Shown piece by piece: positions 1 through 10,622 of a DNA stretch of 64,000 nt. The stretch lies in the NCBI GenBank assembly GCA_948567375.1, contig OX419756.1, forward strand, positions 16,125,001 through 16,189,000. Reading direction: 5' to 3'. The notes under the pieces are model-generated. The model did no database searches, was not told the origin of the DNA, and saw only the letters and a program-made list of their open reading frames with translations. A program made the position numbers and the translations under genes. Positions within the stretch are counted from its first letter, which is position 1. Each line of letters opens with the position of its first letter. This stretch comes from Lunularia cruciata. Taxonomy: Eukaryota; Streptophyta; Marchantiopsida; Lunulariales; Lunulariaceae.

Positions 1-275
1 GCCCAAGATGAGCAACAATCTGATGGAGTACATTTGAAGTTGCCTACTCTATCAAAAAGATAAAACCTCTAATTAGGCTCTCATAGGACTCCTTCAACCC
101 CTCCCTACTCCTATACAACAATGGGAGCAAGTTAGTGTTGATTTGGTTTGTGAATTATCCAAAAACATCTTAGGGTTTGACTCCATTGTAGTCTTTGTAG
201 ACTACTTTAACAAAATGATTTAGGTTTGTCCTATGACCAAGGATGTTGTTGTGTTGTGGTTTGCATATCCCATGA
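1..275 (+). pseudogene. C1 integrase, N-terminal and core start (fragment)
   Basis: The translation gives a decayed linker (LLQPLPTPIQQWEQ) followed by the start of the integrase core (VSVDLVCEL...GFDSIVVFVDYFNKM). This matches the conserved D-bearing strand and the 'GFDSI.V.VDRFSKM' block of gypsy integrases. A stop interrupts it after KMI. The frame ends at about 275 at insertion X. Integrase inserts reverse-transcribed DNA into the host chromosome. The rest of the domain continues at 2483. Confidence 0.75.
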
Positions 276-2482
276 AAAAGTAAACTTAGTGTTGTTTATC
301 TCTGTAAAGATGGAGTAGGTTGTATGACGGATCCCACGGTTGAGCTATTGCCATGTAAACAATCTATGTGCATTTAGGTGGCTGGCCATGTGGAGTATGA
401 TCTTATCCTTTTCAATAGCTCTAATGTATGTAGGTGGTGGAGAGTTGAGAGAAAATTGTGTGTTCTTAGTTTTAGGAGTCTCGAGTGGGAGAAGGACGTT
501 AAGAGTGAGAGCTAAGCATAACATGGATGCCAAGGCATTGAAGGAAGCATTTGATTAAGAGATCTCCCATGCTCCTAATACCACTTCCAAACCTTTTCTC
601 ATCAAGCTTCAGATTCTACACCGTGACAGCTTACGAGACTGGATGGTGGTACATTTTGGGGTGGCATTCATGGAGTCAATGATGGGAAACCCAGATCTTG
701 TCGTCCTTCTAGTGCTTACTTACAAGCAAGTCTAGGATTGAAAAATTTATGTGCTCTCATAGGAGAAAAAGGATTTTAACTCATTGATGAGCTTCAAGTT
801 GGAGATGTGGGGTCCATTTGTCAAAAAGTGAAGAGGCTAAATGACAAATTTGTAGGAGTTTGGGTCCCAACATGGGAGGTTTGGACTTGTTTGAGGATTG
901 AAGGAGCTATGGGAGGGCATTGAGGAAGAAGAGAATAGGGTTGGAGAGAAGAGCTGACATGGTACAATTGGAAGGCAAAAATCAAAGGAATTGAGCATAT
1001 TTTGAGTGGATTAGGGTCAATTGAAGCAGGGGGGACAAATTCTCACTTAGATGAGCAAACAAGAGAATTCTGAAAGTTTTGTCCTATCTTTTCTTGATCT
1101 GGAAATGAGATTAGTGAGTTGATAAAGTTCTCACTATATTGAGCTCAATAAATTCTATTTTTGAGTCAATCTAAAATTAGATCTGATCATTTGAATTTGG
1201 AGCATTGGAAATCAAATTGCTGAGGAGAAGATTATGATCAGGCTTGGGGTTTTGATTGCTTCTCAAGTTGTGATTTGAATCAAATAATAATTATTTCCAG
1301 CATTGTTGATGGTTAGATCTTGCACTTTTGTAAAATAATTTCATATAAATTCCTCAATTAGAGAATTAAAGGTCTTGGATAAAGCATACTTGGGTCTGTA
1401 GCGCTCACAAGTTAGCCCTGCTCAAGAATTAATCAGTATCTAGGGATTGGGATTGAATTGAGCCATAAAACTTTGTAGGAGTTTAGACAAGAGTACAAAT
1501 AACTATAGTGGAAAAATTTGGTTGGCTCAAGAATCATACAATGTGAGAACTGATGCTATAAGTTCCACTAAAAATACAACCGTAAGCTCAATCAGAGCAT
1601 TTCTATCTTCAATCACTACTAAATGCTAACTCTTCTATATTTGTCACCATGATTGAAGATTTTAGGTTACGAGAGTGGCTTTGAGGACTATATGTATTTT
1701 TGATCTGGTGGAAATTGCCAAGACCCAGGAGCAAAAACTCACTTAGGGATTTGAAAATTAGGGTGAAAACCTCCAAAAAGCTAGCCAAATTGGAGATCTT
1801 GTCAAGGGATTTATAGTTGTCAAATTTTAGTTTATTTAAAATCATTGGTAAGCTTATTTTATAGGCTTTCCATTGAATTCTAAAATTCTTGAATCTAAGT
1901 CACAAAGAAAAAAGTTTAGTCTACATGAGTTGCACTAAGTTTTCCCCATAAAAAAGACATAGAATTTTCCCACTTGGATTAGAAATTGGTTGAAATATTG
2001 AGTTCATATTAGAGGAAACTTATAGTAAAAATTGAAATTAGCTTGAGAATAGAGCAAGAAGGCTCTAAAGCTCATTTTTGACAAAAAGCATGGAAAGTTG
2101 TTGAATTCTTAGGATTGGATCCTCTCCATGCTTGTATGCTTTTTTTGTATATCATTTTGGCTTGGATTGGTATGTGGGTGTTGTAATTAGGATCCTTCCT
2201 TCTACATTTCCTATGTTTTTCTCCTTGGTAATGTTAAAAGTGATAACCAACAGATCAAGAGTGCGTGTTGTGATGACAAGTTGGGTCACATGTTGCTCCC
2301 CTACTTGGTAGAAGGAATACTAGAAGCAAGAGTAAAATGTTCTAATGTTTGGGCAACATTTGTGCTTAGTCTAGTAGTGAAAAATCTATGCACAACCTTT
2401 GATCCATAAACTCCATTGTTAGGCACCCAATGTGTCCACAAAGAGAGAAAGGCAAAGTACAACAATGTGATTACTCCACAAT
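276..2482. mobile_element. Unclassified ~2.2 kb insertion X in the C1 integrase
   Basis: This stretch interrupts the C1 integrase: both flanks translate as adjacent parts of one integrase and the interior does not. It is AT-rich and CpG-poor. No reading frame is convincing. A short purine-rich run (1027-1035, GCAGGGGGG) and a possible TATA (1341-1348) suggest LTR-retroelement origin, but I could not place the ends exactly or find a clear target-site duplication. The boundaries are approximate to within about 15 bp. Family unknown. Confidence 0.5.
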
Positions 2483-3008
2483 TAGCTTAATTGTACTTAA
2501 CTAGAGTCTTTCTCACCATGGCTTGTCTCTAGTACTCATCCTTGATCGAGTCACTCAATCCAAATTTTTTTGGAGAACACTCTTTGGCATCTTCAAAACC
2601 AAACTTGCCATGTCCACATAATACCATCCACAAACTGATGGACAAATAGAGTGGGCTAATCACACTATTGAGGACATGCTTTAGGGCCACATTAAAGGAG
2701 CAAGAAAGGTGGGACACATTACTTCCATTGGTGGAATGAATCTAGAACAATTTAGTGAATGCATCTACACATGTCTTACCATTCTTCCTCATGTATGGAG
2801 AACACCCTTTCACACCTTCAAGCTTGGTAAAGTCCGTCCAATGGCTACAAAAGTTGATATTGTCAACAATTTTGTTTTTCAAATCCAACAGGTGTGAAGA
2901 AGAATGCAAAGCACAAGTTGCATATTGCACAAAATAAATAAAAACAATATGCAAATGTACACTTTAGGCACATGGAATTCAACATTGGGGGATCAAGTGT
3001 GGCTATCC
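2483..3008 (+). pseudogene. C1 integrase, central part (fragment)
   Basis: The reading frame resumes as LYLTRVF and continues through a degenerate 'HGLPLVLISDRD' block to YHPQTDGQIEWANHTIEDML, the hallmark gypsy segment holding the catalytic Glu. Further on comes GDQVWLS, the start of the C-terminal domain, where A1 is inserted at 3009. Stops and frameshifts are present. Confidence 0.8.
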
Positions 3009-3680
3009 TATAACACCCATTTGTGCATGTGTGTGGTATTGTGATATGTAGCTTGGTATTACAAGTACTTGAGAGATATTATTTATATAGAGATAAAGGA
3101 TGATTCTACATTAGTCATGATTAGCTAAAGTTAGTCATAGCTAAGATAGAGGTGACCTTACTTTAGAGGAAGTGGAAAAGATGAACGCCACTATTTTGGA
3201 TTCTAGTGTGTTGACTTGGTATAATTCCTAGGTGTTTGACTTTGAGGAAAGAGTTGAGAACTCTTGGGCCCACAAGCCTTTTTGTTTTGGATTCTTCTTG
3301 AGTCCAAGGATAGCCCATGTGAAGGAATCCTTGACTTAGTGATTGGATCAAGATAAGATCACATGCTTAGTGGAATATGCCCATGTGATTGGATATTCCT
3401 TTATACTTTTTGACTTTACTTGAGTTACTCCAGTAATTAGTAACTTTGGTGTGTAGCTATTTTACAAGTATATACCAAAAGGGTGAGGAAGTACTCATCA
3501 TCCTTTCATTTGCAACTATCTCTCTTTCATTGAGTTCTCTAGTGAGCAATGTCTTGAGTCTTGGAGTGTTAGCCTTGGAGGAGTATGATGGAGTTGGGGT
3601 TCTTTACTTTCTTAGTCCATGGTGCGCTACCATAATAGCCATCAGAGGTTCATCCTGAGTGAGAGACAAGCCGGCCCACA
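3009..3680 (+). repeat. A1 5' LTR
   Basis: 672 bp, beginning TATAACACCC (a mutated TGTAACACCC) and ending GGCCCACA. It aligns along its length with 9958-10622 and with minus-strand copies at 28596-29287, 30177-30864 and 39292-39977. It is followed by the PBS. The right boundary was chosen from the shared CACA end of four copies. Confidence 0.9.
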
Positions 3681-3683
3681 TTT

Positions 3684-3700
3684 TGGTTTTGTTGCCGGGA
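3684..3700 (+). other. A1 primer-binding site (tRNA-Asp)
   Basis: TGGTTTTGTTGCCGGGA lies 3 nt after the LTR end. It matches the complement of the 3' end of plant tRNA-Asp (TGGCGCCGTTGCCGGGGA), with changes consistent with methyl-CpG decay. This primer is known from Athila/Tat-type plant elements. Confidence 0.8.
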
Positions 3701-4500
3701 CCTCTCTAGAAGGCAAGATAATGTTCCATGTTCAATTCTACATTAGGCAAAAGGAGGCTATGAGAGCTCACTTGGAGAGAACATTAGGAGAGGTGAGGGT
3801 TGAACTTATTTTAAAGGACCAAGATCTATTTGTACACCTTGTAGTTTATTATGATGCTTTTGAGGTGATTTTGTACATCTTCTACACATGAGAGGATTTG
3901 GAGAGATTGTGTGAGGTGGATTGTAGATTTTGGGGATTAAGGTGATTTTGGGTAAAATTTCAAGTTTGAGATCTGGACTTGAAATTTCTACACATGATAG
4001 CTTGGTTGTCTTACAGTTAGCATACTTGGAATTATTGTGAGAGCTACTATACACATTGGGTTAGAATTTTTGAAAGTTGATAGGGTAAACTGCTTCCTCA
4101 ACTGCATGCTCTCTAGAAAATTGTATAGAGTCTGCCATTTCTTACTTTTTCAGCTGATTGATCTGAAAACTTATAAGAAAATTAAGTGTATTATATCCTA
4201 CCTGTTGACACAAAAATTAGAGAGAGATCATTCTTGCGCAAAGAGTTATGAGTTTTTAAAGTGAGAGGGGTGGTTTTCAGACCAAATCTGAAATATGTGT
4301 GATGAATAGAAAAGTGTCTAGGCCAAATGGCTGAATGAAAAGATCTGAAATTTTGCAGGCAGGGACACCTTGGAGTTGTGATCAAGTGTGCAAAATTTCA
4401 AAGGATTATAACATACTAGTTGAGTGATATTGTGAGGAAGGGTCTATTCTGTAGAGTTGAGATCTCATGCATGAGGAGTTTGAGAGCAACAGTAAGCATG
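3701..4500 (+). other. A1 5' leader
   Basis: Between the PBS and the first recognisable coding there is about 0.8 kb without a gene. A 90-codon frame (3619-3891) starts inside the LTR and crosses the PBS, so it is unlikely to be a protein. The leader is shared with A2 (about 38470-39270, minus), including an antisense-looking AT-rich block, so it belongs to the family and is not a later insertion. Confidence 0.6.
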
Positions 4501-5000
4501 TTTGAGTGATTAGATTCATCTTGGGAACATGGAGGGTCATCAAGAGTGGAAACTAAGACTATGCAAGGTTCCTTGAGGGTTTGAGGTGATTGTAGGGGTG
4601 GATTCAAGGAGAAGAGAGTTTCCAATAGACTTTGAAGAGAGTGTTGAGAGGATCCAAAAACCTACACCACTTGGAGAAAATAGTGAGTCTAAGTGCTTTT
4701 CTATGTAGAGAGAAGGGACATAAGGCAAGTTCATGTCCATTGACCTTTGAGAGCAAGAGATTGAGGGAAAGGAGAAGCTTACTTGACTTGGGTTTGCATG
4801 TTGGACATTCTTCACCAAGATTGGGAGGGAGAAGATCTAAGGACTAAGACTAAGGAGTTGTGTGAGGTTTGTGGAGTGCAAGGACTTCCAAAAGGATGAG
4901 TGTACTGGAGTAAAACACTTACGGAGACTTTGGTGAAGGATCTTGGAGAGAGTCTTAGTACAGTTACAGAAATATTATCACCTTCATCAATTAGTTCTCA
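4501..5000 (+). pseudogene. A1 upstream zinc-knuckle frame (ORF0-like)
   Basis: A degenerate frame upstream of gag. The open part (4632-4847) contains LCREKGHKASSCPL, the C...H...C part of a CX2CX4HX4C zinc knuckle. The first Cys is one frame away because of a single-base slip near 4700. Beyond it, KELCEVCG (from about 4853) adds another CxxC pair. The A2 copy has the first half of the knuckle in one frame (CFLCEEKGH, about 38240-38290). This is separate from the normal gag knuckle at 6092-6133. Tat-lineage elements such as Ogre are known to carry an extra frame before gag; what this one does is unknown. Confidence 0.55.
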
Positions 5001-5177
5001 AGATTAGTGATGGAGATAATTGCTCAACTTATGGATAAACTATACATGAGAGTTCAATTAATGTGCACTCTAGGATTTGATGTTGCTACAGAAATCTTGG
5101 AGTAACCTGAACCTTTTGTGTTCCCTAGGGTGGATTATTATCAAATGGTGTTAGTCATGTATATACTCTATTAGTTA

Positions 5178-5248
5178 TAGAGTGAGAGAAAAGAAAAGAG
5201 AAAGAGAAAATAAAAATTGAGAGAAAAGAAAGATAGTGAGGGATTAAG
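5178..5248 (+). promoter_or_regulatory. Purine-rich leader before A1 gag
   Basis: A 70-bp almost pure A/G tract directly precedes the gag ATG. The same tract (as C/T) precedes gag in A2 at 37739-37802. Its conservation and position suggest a leader or translation element, but the role is not known. Confidence 0.4.
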
Positions 5249-6250
5249 ATGGAGAAACTTCCGGTTTTCTTTGGCAAGGATGGAGAAGATGTGGAGGCCT
5301 TTGTGAGAGACTTCAAGAGAGCTTGTATAGGAAACAATGAGAGGAAGAAGAATGAGTGGGCCTCATTATTATCAGATTTCTTTGAGGATGCAACACTTAC
5401 ATGGTATGAATTAGAATACCAAAAAAGAGAGAGGAGAGGTAGGGAAGAAGAGTCTTGGGAGAGTTTGATTTCAGCACTCATTGAGAAATTTTTTTCAGAT
5501 GAGAGTTATGAGAGATTGATGTGTGAGGTTACCTTTCTCAAGCAAGGAGATGGAGAGAAAGTGAGAGTCTATGTGGAAAGAGTGGAGAAGTTAGAGTCCA
5601 GATTTTGCATAATGTTGAGGAAGGGTGGGGATGATGTGGAGACTACTATGATGGGCATAGGGGCCACGTTCACCAAGAATTTTGTCGGAGGATTGAGACC
5701 ACAAATTAGAAGCAAGGTGAGATATGAGAAACCTTCTTCCAAGGTTGAAGCTATCAAGATTGCAATTCGTATGGAGTAGAGTTTGGAAGAGGATGAGAGT
5801 GATTTGGTGGTGAAGGAGGTTGTGCATCCTCCTCAAGGTTACAAGTATGGTGGAACTTCTGATACTTTGGTGATAAGAATTGCACCATAAGTAGTAGTTA
5901 CTCTTGTTCTTGCACTTCCACCAAAGGATCCACTTCAAACCATCACAACACAACTTGCGGATCTCAAGAGCAATGTGGTGTAACTATGGGAGAAGAGAGA
6001 GGTGGATCAGAATGTAGGGAGAGTGCCTAGGAGTTATGGAAACTATCCATATAGAGGAGGCTAACCAGCCAAAAATTTCAATGAGAGAAATTGTTTTGGT
6101 TGTGGAAGAAGAGGCCATATCCAAAGGAATTGCTCAAATTCCACTTACCATGGAGGAAGGGGTTATGAGGGAGCCAATAGAGGGAAAGAGGAAGTGAAAC
6201 CAAAGTGGCTCCTAATCCAAACAAAGTTAAGGGGATAGCATCCATAGATG
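5249..6250 (+). pseudogene. gag: A1 gag (capsid and nucleocapsid)
   Basis: Open for 176 codons from ATG 5249 (MEKLPVFFGKDGEDVEAFVR) to a TAG at 5777, then readable past it. The first part matches the plant retrotransposon gag capsid domain: the 'F.G..GEDVEAFVRDFKRA' start, a central 'W..L...I..KF' and the 'LKQG..E.V..YVERVEKL' block. The nucleocapsid zinc knuckle is intact at 6092-6133 (CFGCGRRGHIQRNC, CX2CX4HX4C). Gag packages the element RNA into virus-like particles in the cytoplasm. The start was chosen because A2 has the same ATG in the same context. Confidence 0.85.
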
Positions 6251-6649
6251 TGGTTGAGAGCAATTATGAGAAGGGAGAGTGCTCAAAATCCAAGGGTCTT
6301 AATTTGGAGCTTTTGGGTTTAGGATGTTCACTCTTCTCAAGGATTTACTCCAAGCAAGGATACTCCTATGTCTACTAGAAGCAATCATACATGAACACCA
6401 TCAACAACAAAGACTCCAAGGAAGAAGTTGGGGATGGAGGACTTCTTGATCTCAAAGCAACAATCGAACTACAATATGTTGGAGGATGTGTTGGCAGTCA
6501 CAAGGCTAACATCAGAGTGGGCCAATTGATTGCTTTAAATCCTACTTTGAGAAAGGAGCTTAGAGGTGGTTTGAGTTCTACAAAGAGAAAGAGGAAGAAG
6601 AAGGCAAAAGCTCTAGTATCAATGGGGGTGGTGAATTCCAAGCCAGCAC

Positions 6650-6960
6650 CATAGGAGGCTTGTGAATATGCCTCCAAGATTGATGTGAGAGTGAATGGTC
6701 ACAATATCAAGGATGCATTGGTTGATGGAGGATCAGTAGTGAATGCCATGTCAAAAAGGTTGATGAAGAAGTTTGGTATGATACCCTCAAGACCTTCAAC
6801 ATTTGTGGTGAGCATAGCAAACAAACAACAAGGCTTGACCAATAGGGGTGATGGATAAGGTGGTAGTTTCAGTTATGGGAGTTTAAAATCTCATGACTTT
6901 CCAAATCTTGAAGGATTCAGGCTATGACATACTTCTCGGGAAGCCATGGTTGAGAGTAGC
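6650..6960 (+). pseudogene. A1 retropepsin-like protease
   Basis: Frame with DALVDGGSVVNAMSKRLMKK (from about 6713). This is the active-site region of retroviral-type aspartic proteases, with DGG in place of the usual DSG/DTG. The A2 copy also reads VDGGS (about 36225-36245), so DGG looks ancestral to the family. Frameshifts follow near 6855. The enzyme cleaves the Gag-Pol precursor. Confidence 0.65.
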
Positions 6961-7171
6961 ACACACAACTGATTAATAGCACAAAGGGTACTTGAGGATT
7001 GGGTCATCAAACCATAAGGTCACAATTCTTGTGACTAACACCACCAACACTTCACATTCAGATACACCATCTTTTGATTATTGAGAATCAGATTCTAAAG
7101 AAGGAGCTTCAGGTGTGGACACAAGCATGGAGGAGGAGACTTCCACAAAGAAGGATGAATCTGAATTGGAT

Positions 7172-8335
7172 TAAGATGTGTATCCCTTTTTTGCTATGGA
7201 TTTTTCACCTAAGCTAGAGGTTTTGAAGGACCCAAATAAATCACCATTGACACTTGAGGAAGTAGAGAGAAGGTTAGCTACCCTCAAGTATGGCCCAAAT
7301 GTTACCAAGGAGGAGAAGGTGAGATTTGAGGAGATTTTTTGCAAGTTCATCCATGTGTTTGCTTTCAATTACAAGGATTTGAAGGAAGTCACCTTGGAGG
7401 AGCATAAGATAGAGGTTGAGTCACATGCAAGACCAATCCACCAAAAGCAACATCATATTAGCCCACCTATAGCTTTGGTTGTGAAGGAGGAGATTGATAA
7501 GCTCAAGGAGACTAGATTTATCTTTGAGGTGTAGAATTTAGAATTGGTGTCTCCAATTGTCATTGTGAAGAAAAAGAATGGCAAGCTTTGGGTATGTGTG
7601 GATTACAAGAAGCTCAATGTTGTTACCAAGAAGGACTACTACCCATTGTCATTCATTGATGAGATCTTGAAGGAGGTTGCAAGTCATGAGAGGTATAGTT
7701 TTGGAGATGATTATAGTGGATATAACCAAATCAAGACTGCACTTGAGCATCAACAACTCAACACATTCACCACACCTTGGGGAACTTACACTTTCAAAGT
7801 CATGCCTTTTGGGCTTTGCAATGCTCTAGCTACATTCCAATGGTTCATGAATAAGGTATTTGAACCTTTCATCGGGAAATTTGTGAGAGACTTCATTGAA
7901 CTTTTGTGTCTATGGGAGCAAGGAGGAGCACTTTGAGCACCTAATCAAGGTCTTGCAACACTTGGGTTTAGGGTTTAGGGTTTAGGGTTTAGGGCAAATT
8001 GATGAGGCAAATTCATCACTCAACCCAAAGAAGTGCATTTTTGGATGTGAAGAAGATCTTCTTTTGGGGCACATCATCTCCAAGGATGGAATAGCAGTTG
8101 ATCTTGAGAAGGTGAGGAAAATCTCAGACCTTCCATTCCCTTCAAGCTTGACAAAGTAACACCATTTCTTGGGGATGGTTGGGTACTATAGGAGGTTCAT
8201 CTTCTCATTTTCCAACAAGGCTTATGCATTGACCATCTATATGAAGAAGGGTGTTGATTACATGGTGATTTTAGAAGACTTTGAGGAGCTCAAGCAATCC
8301 CTTGTTGTAGCTCCAATTCTTTCTTGCTGAACCTG
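7172..8335 (+). pseudogene. A1 reverse transcriptase (broken, telomere repeat inside)
   Basis: Open pieces at 7178-7534 and 7544-7936 cover the fingers and palm: 'EEIDKLKE..FI', SPIVIVKKKNGKLWVCVDYK, 'YPLSFIDEIL', 'TPWGTYTFKVMPFGLCNA'. The catalytic xIDD motif is lost: the site reads DFIELLCLW. The frame is then interrupted by 31 bp of telomere repeat at 7964-7994 and resumes as 'LNPKKCIFGCEE...HIISKDGIAID'. The enzyme copies element RNA into DNA. This copy cannot be active. Confidence 0.85.
7964..7994 (+). repeat. Interstitial plant telomere repeat, 4 perfect units
   Basis: GGGTTTA repeated four times plus GGG, with no mismatch, lies in the middle of the A1 reverse transcriptase frame. The homologous site in A2 (near 34965-34985) has no such repeat. 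A further 6 nt (CAAATT) follow that resemble sequence about 10 nt downstream and look like repair filler. Confidence 0.95.
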
Positions 8336-8950
8336 ATTGGAGTAAGCCTTTCATCCTCTGCACTGATGCTTCTAATGTAGCTATAGGATGCACTCTTAGT
8401 CAATTAGACCAAGATGGGCATGATCATCCAATAGCTTATGGTAATAGGTAGATGGTTTCAGTAGAGAGGAACTACTCTGTCATAGAGAGAGAAAGGTTGG
8501 CAGTGATCTTTGGTCTCAAGAAGTTTAGACACTACTTGATTGGAGGGAAAGCCACCATTGTCAAGGATCACAAGGCTTTGAAGTACATCTTCAACAAGCA
8601 TAATGTTGAAGGAAGACTAGCAAGGTGGATGATACTCTTATCTGAGTATGACCACACCATTGAGGATAGGCCAGGAAAGAAACATGCAAATTCAGATTTT
8701 TTATCTAGAGCCTATGATCATGATGGAGATGAGCCAATGGATGATTCTTTCCCAAATGAGGAGCTTATGACAATCTCAGTCACTCAAGAGGTTCCAATGG
8801 AGTACAAGGAGATTGTGGATTTTGTGACAAGAGGTAACTATCCAGAAGGGATGCATGCTAGGGAGAGGAAGGCCCTTGTAGCAAGATCTAGACCTTACAC
8901 AATGGTGGAGGATATTCTTTTTCACCAAGGAGCTGATAGTCTACTTTGAA
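8336..8950 (+). pseudogene. A1 RNase H
   Basis: Gypsy RNase H fold: 'FILCTDASNVAIGCTLSQ' (first catalytic Asp), then open from 8452 to 8949 with ERNYSVIERERLAVIFGLKK, 'FRHYLIGGKATIVKDHKALK' and 'RPGKKHANSDFLSRA' (last catalytic region). A linker to the integrase zinc domain follows. It degrades the RNA strand during reverse transcription. One stop near 8449 separates it from RT. Confidence 0.85.
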
Positions 8951-9909
8951 GAGCAGTGGGTAAGGAAGAGTCTATCCTACTCATAAAGGAGCTTCATGAA
9001 GGTTTAGTATGTGGAGGACACTTTGCAAGAAAGGTGACTACTTTCAAGATTCTAGATGCAAGTTACCATTGAAGAGGGATTTTCAAGGATTGTCTTGATT
9101 ATTGCAAAACATTTCATGTTTGTCAAGCTTTTGCTAGAACGTCTATATCCACTCCACCACTTAGATCAATTCCATTCCTAGGACCTTTTGAGAAGTGGGG
9201 AATTGATTTTGTAGGTCTCCTCAATAGAACCCCAAGGAACAATGGGTACATTGTGGTAGTTACTGATTACCTTACCAAGTGGGTTGAGGCTAGACCATTG
9301 AGGGACAAGAATGAAGATGAAGATGGCTTGGTAGAGAGAACCAATCAGACCTTGTGGATGATGTTGGCAAAAGATGCAGAAATGGAGGGGGTTAAATATC
9401 ATTGAAATAAGAGGATTCATGCAGTTTTGTGGGAGTATAGGACAATCATGAAGACTTCCACCGGATATTCTCCATTTCAATTGGTATATGGTATTGAGTC
9501 TACCCTACCTATTCACTTTGATCTTCCTACCTTCCAAAGCATTCATAGGAGATTAAAGAAAGCACAAGGAGGTAGTGTAGAGAAGTCAAGGAAGGAACAA
9601 CTCATGGAATTGGAAGAGGCAAGAGCAGTTGCTATGGTTCAAGTGGAGCAAGTCCAAAGGAAACAAAAGGAAAGCTATTACAAGAGGCAAGGCAAGAAGA
9701 AGGTGGAGCCTTTCAAAGAAGGTGATTGGGTAATGTTATTTGATTCTATTTGATTCAAGAGAGTACAAAAGAAGTTTTTGCCTAAGAAATTTGGACCTTT
9801 CATAGTGGAGAAGGTGTGGGGCAATTACACTTATGATCTCAAGGAGTTGGGAGGAAAATACTTTGATAGGATTAACCATGATAAGTTGAAGATGTATCAT
9901 AGAAGGTAA
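8951..9909 (+). pseudogene. A1 integrase with internal deletion
   Basis: Starts with the HHCC zinc domain ('ELHEGLVCGGHFARK...DYCKTFHVCQ'), then the core start (EKWGIDFVGLL, VVVTDYLTKWVEARPL). It jumps at about 9318-9330 from 'DKNEDE' directly to 'DGLVERTNQTL'. A2 still has the intervening region (with 'GRFVYEYI' and the second catalytic Asp area), so about 150 bp were deleted here, across a GATGAAGATG microrepeat. The C-terminal domain is well kept (9427-9753, KVEPFKEGDWVMLF, 'FGPFIVEKVWGNYTYDL', 'LKMYHRR'). No chromodomain follows. Confidence 0.85.
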
Positions 9910-9943
9910 AAAGACCTTCACTTTGAGGACAAAGTGAAAATTT

Positions 9944-9957
9944 AGTCCGGGGGTAAA
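9944..9957 (+). other. A1 polypurine tract
   Basis: AGTCCGGGGGTAAA lies immediately before the 3' LTR and is the expected plus-strand primer site. Its counterpart in A2 is decayed (TTTACTCCTAGACT on the plus strand at 30865-30878). Confidence 0.7.
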
Positions 9958-10622
9958 TGCAACACCCATTTGTGCATGTGTGTAGTATTGTAGCTTAGTA
10001 TTACAAGTACTTGAGCGATATTATTTATATAGAGATAAAGGATGGTTCTACATTAGTCATGATTAGCTAAAGTTAGTCATAGCTAAGATAGAGGTGACCT
10101 TACTTTAGAGGAAATGGAAAAGATGAGCACCACTATTTTGGATTCTAGTATGTTGACTTGGTATAATTCCTAGGTGTTTGGCTTTGAGGAAAGAGTTGAG
10201 AACTCTTGGGCCCACAAGCCTTTTTGTTTTGGATTCTTCTTGAGTCCAAGGATAGCCCATGTGAAGGAATCCTTGACTTAATGGTTGGGTCAAGATAAGA
10301 TCACATGCTTAGTGGAATATGCCCATGTGGATGGATATGTCTTTATACTTTTTGACTTTACTTGAGTTACTCCAGTAATAAGTTACTTTGGTGTGTAGCT
10401 ATTTTACAAGTATATAAAAAAAGGGTGAGGAAGTACTCATCATCCTTTCATTTGCAACTATCTCTCTTTCATTGAGTTCTCTAGTGAGCAATATCTTGAG
10501 TCTTGGAGTGTTAGCCTTGGAGGAGTATGATGGAGTTGGGGTTCTTTGCTTTCTTAGTCCATGGTGCACTACCTTAATAGCCATTAGAGGTTTATCCTGA
10601 GTGAGAGACAGGCCGGCTGACA
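9958..10622 (+). repeat. A1 3' LTR
   Basis: 665 bp, beginning TGCAACACCC and ending GGCTGACA. It is very close to the 5' LTR at 3009-3680. The next bases, ATCC, repeat the four bases just left of the 5' LTR. Confidence 0.9.

Larger units (their letters stand above)
3009..10622 (+). mobile_element. A1: complete Tat/Athila-like Ty3/gypsy element
   Basis: 7.6 kb element with LTRs at 3009-3680 and 9958-10622, a tRNA-Asp-type PBS at 3684-3700 and a polypurine tract at about 9945-9957. Internal order is upstream zinc-knuckle frame, gag, protease, RT, RNase H, integrase, with no chromodomain. The flanks ATCC (3005-3008) and ATCC (10623-10626) form a 4-bp target duplication, and the host integrase reads straight through when the element is removed. 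Every gene is broken. The RT contains a telomere-repeat insertion. Placement in the non-chromoviral (Tat/Athila-like) group rests on the tRNA-Asp PBS, the extra upstream frame and the lack of a chromodomain. Confidence 0.9.

Noticed and set aside
3163-3351. 62-codon minus-strand frame, repeated at 10105-10293 and (plus) 28945-29133
   Set aside because: It is antisense inside three closely similar A LTRs. Sequence similarity alone explains its retention, and the A2 LTRs break it.
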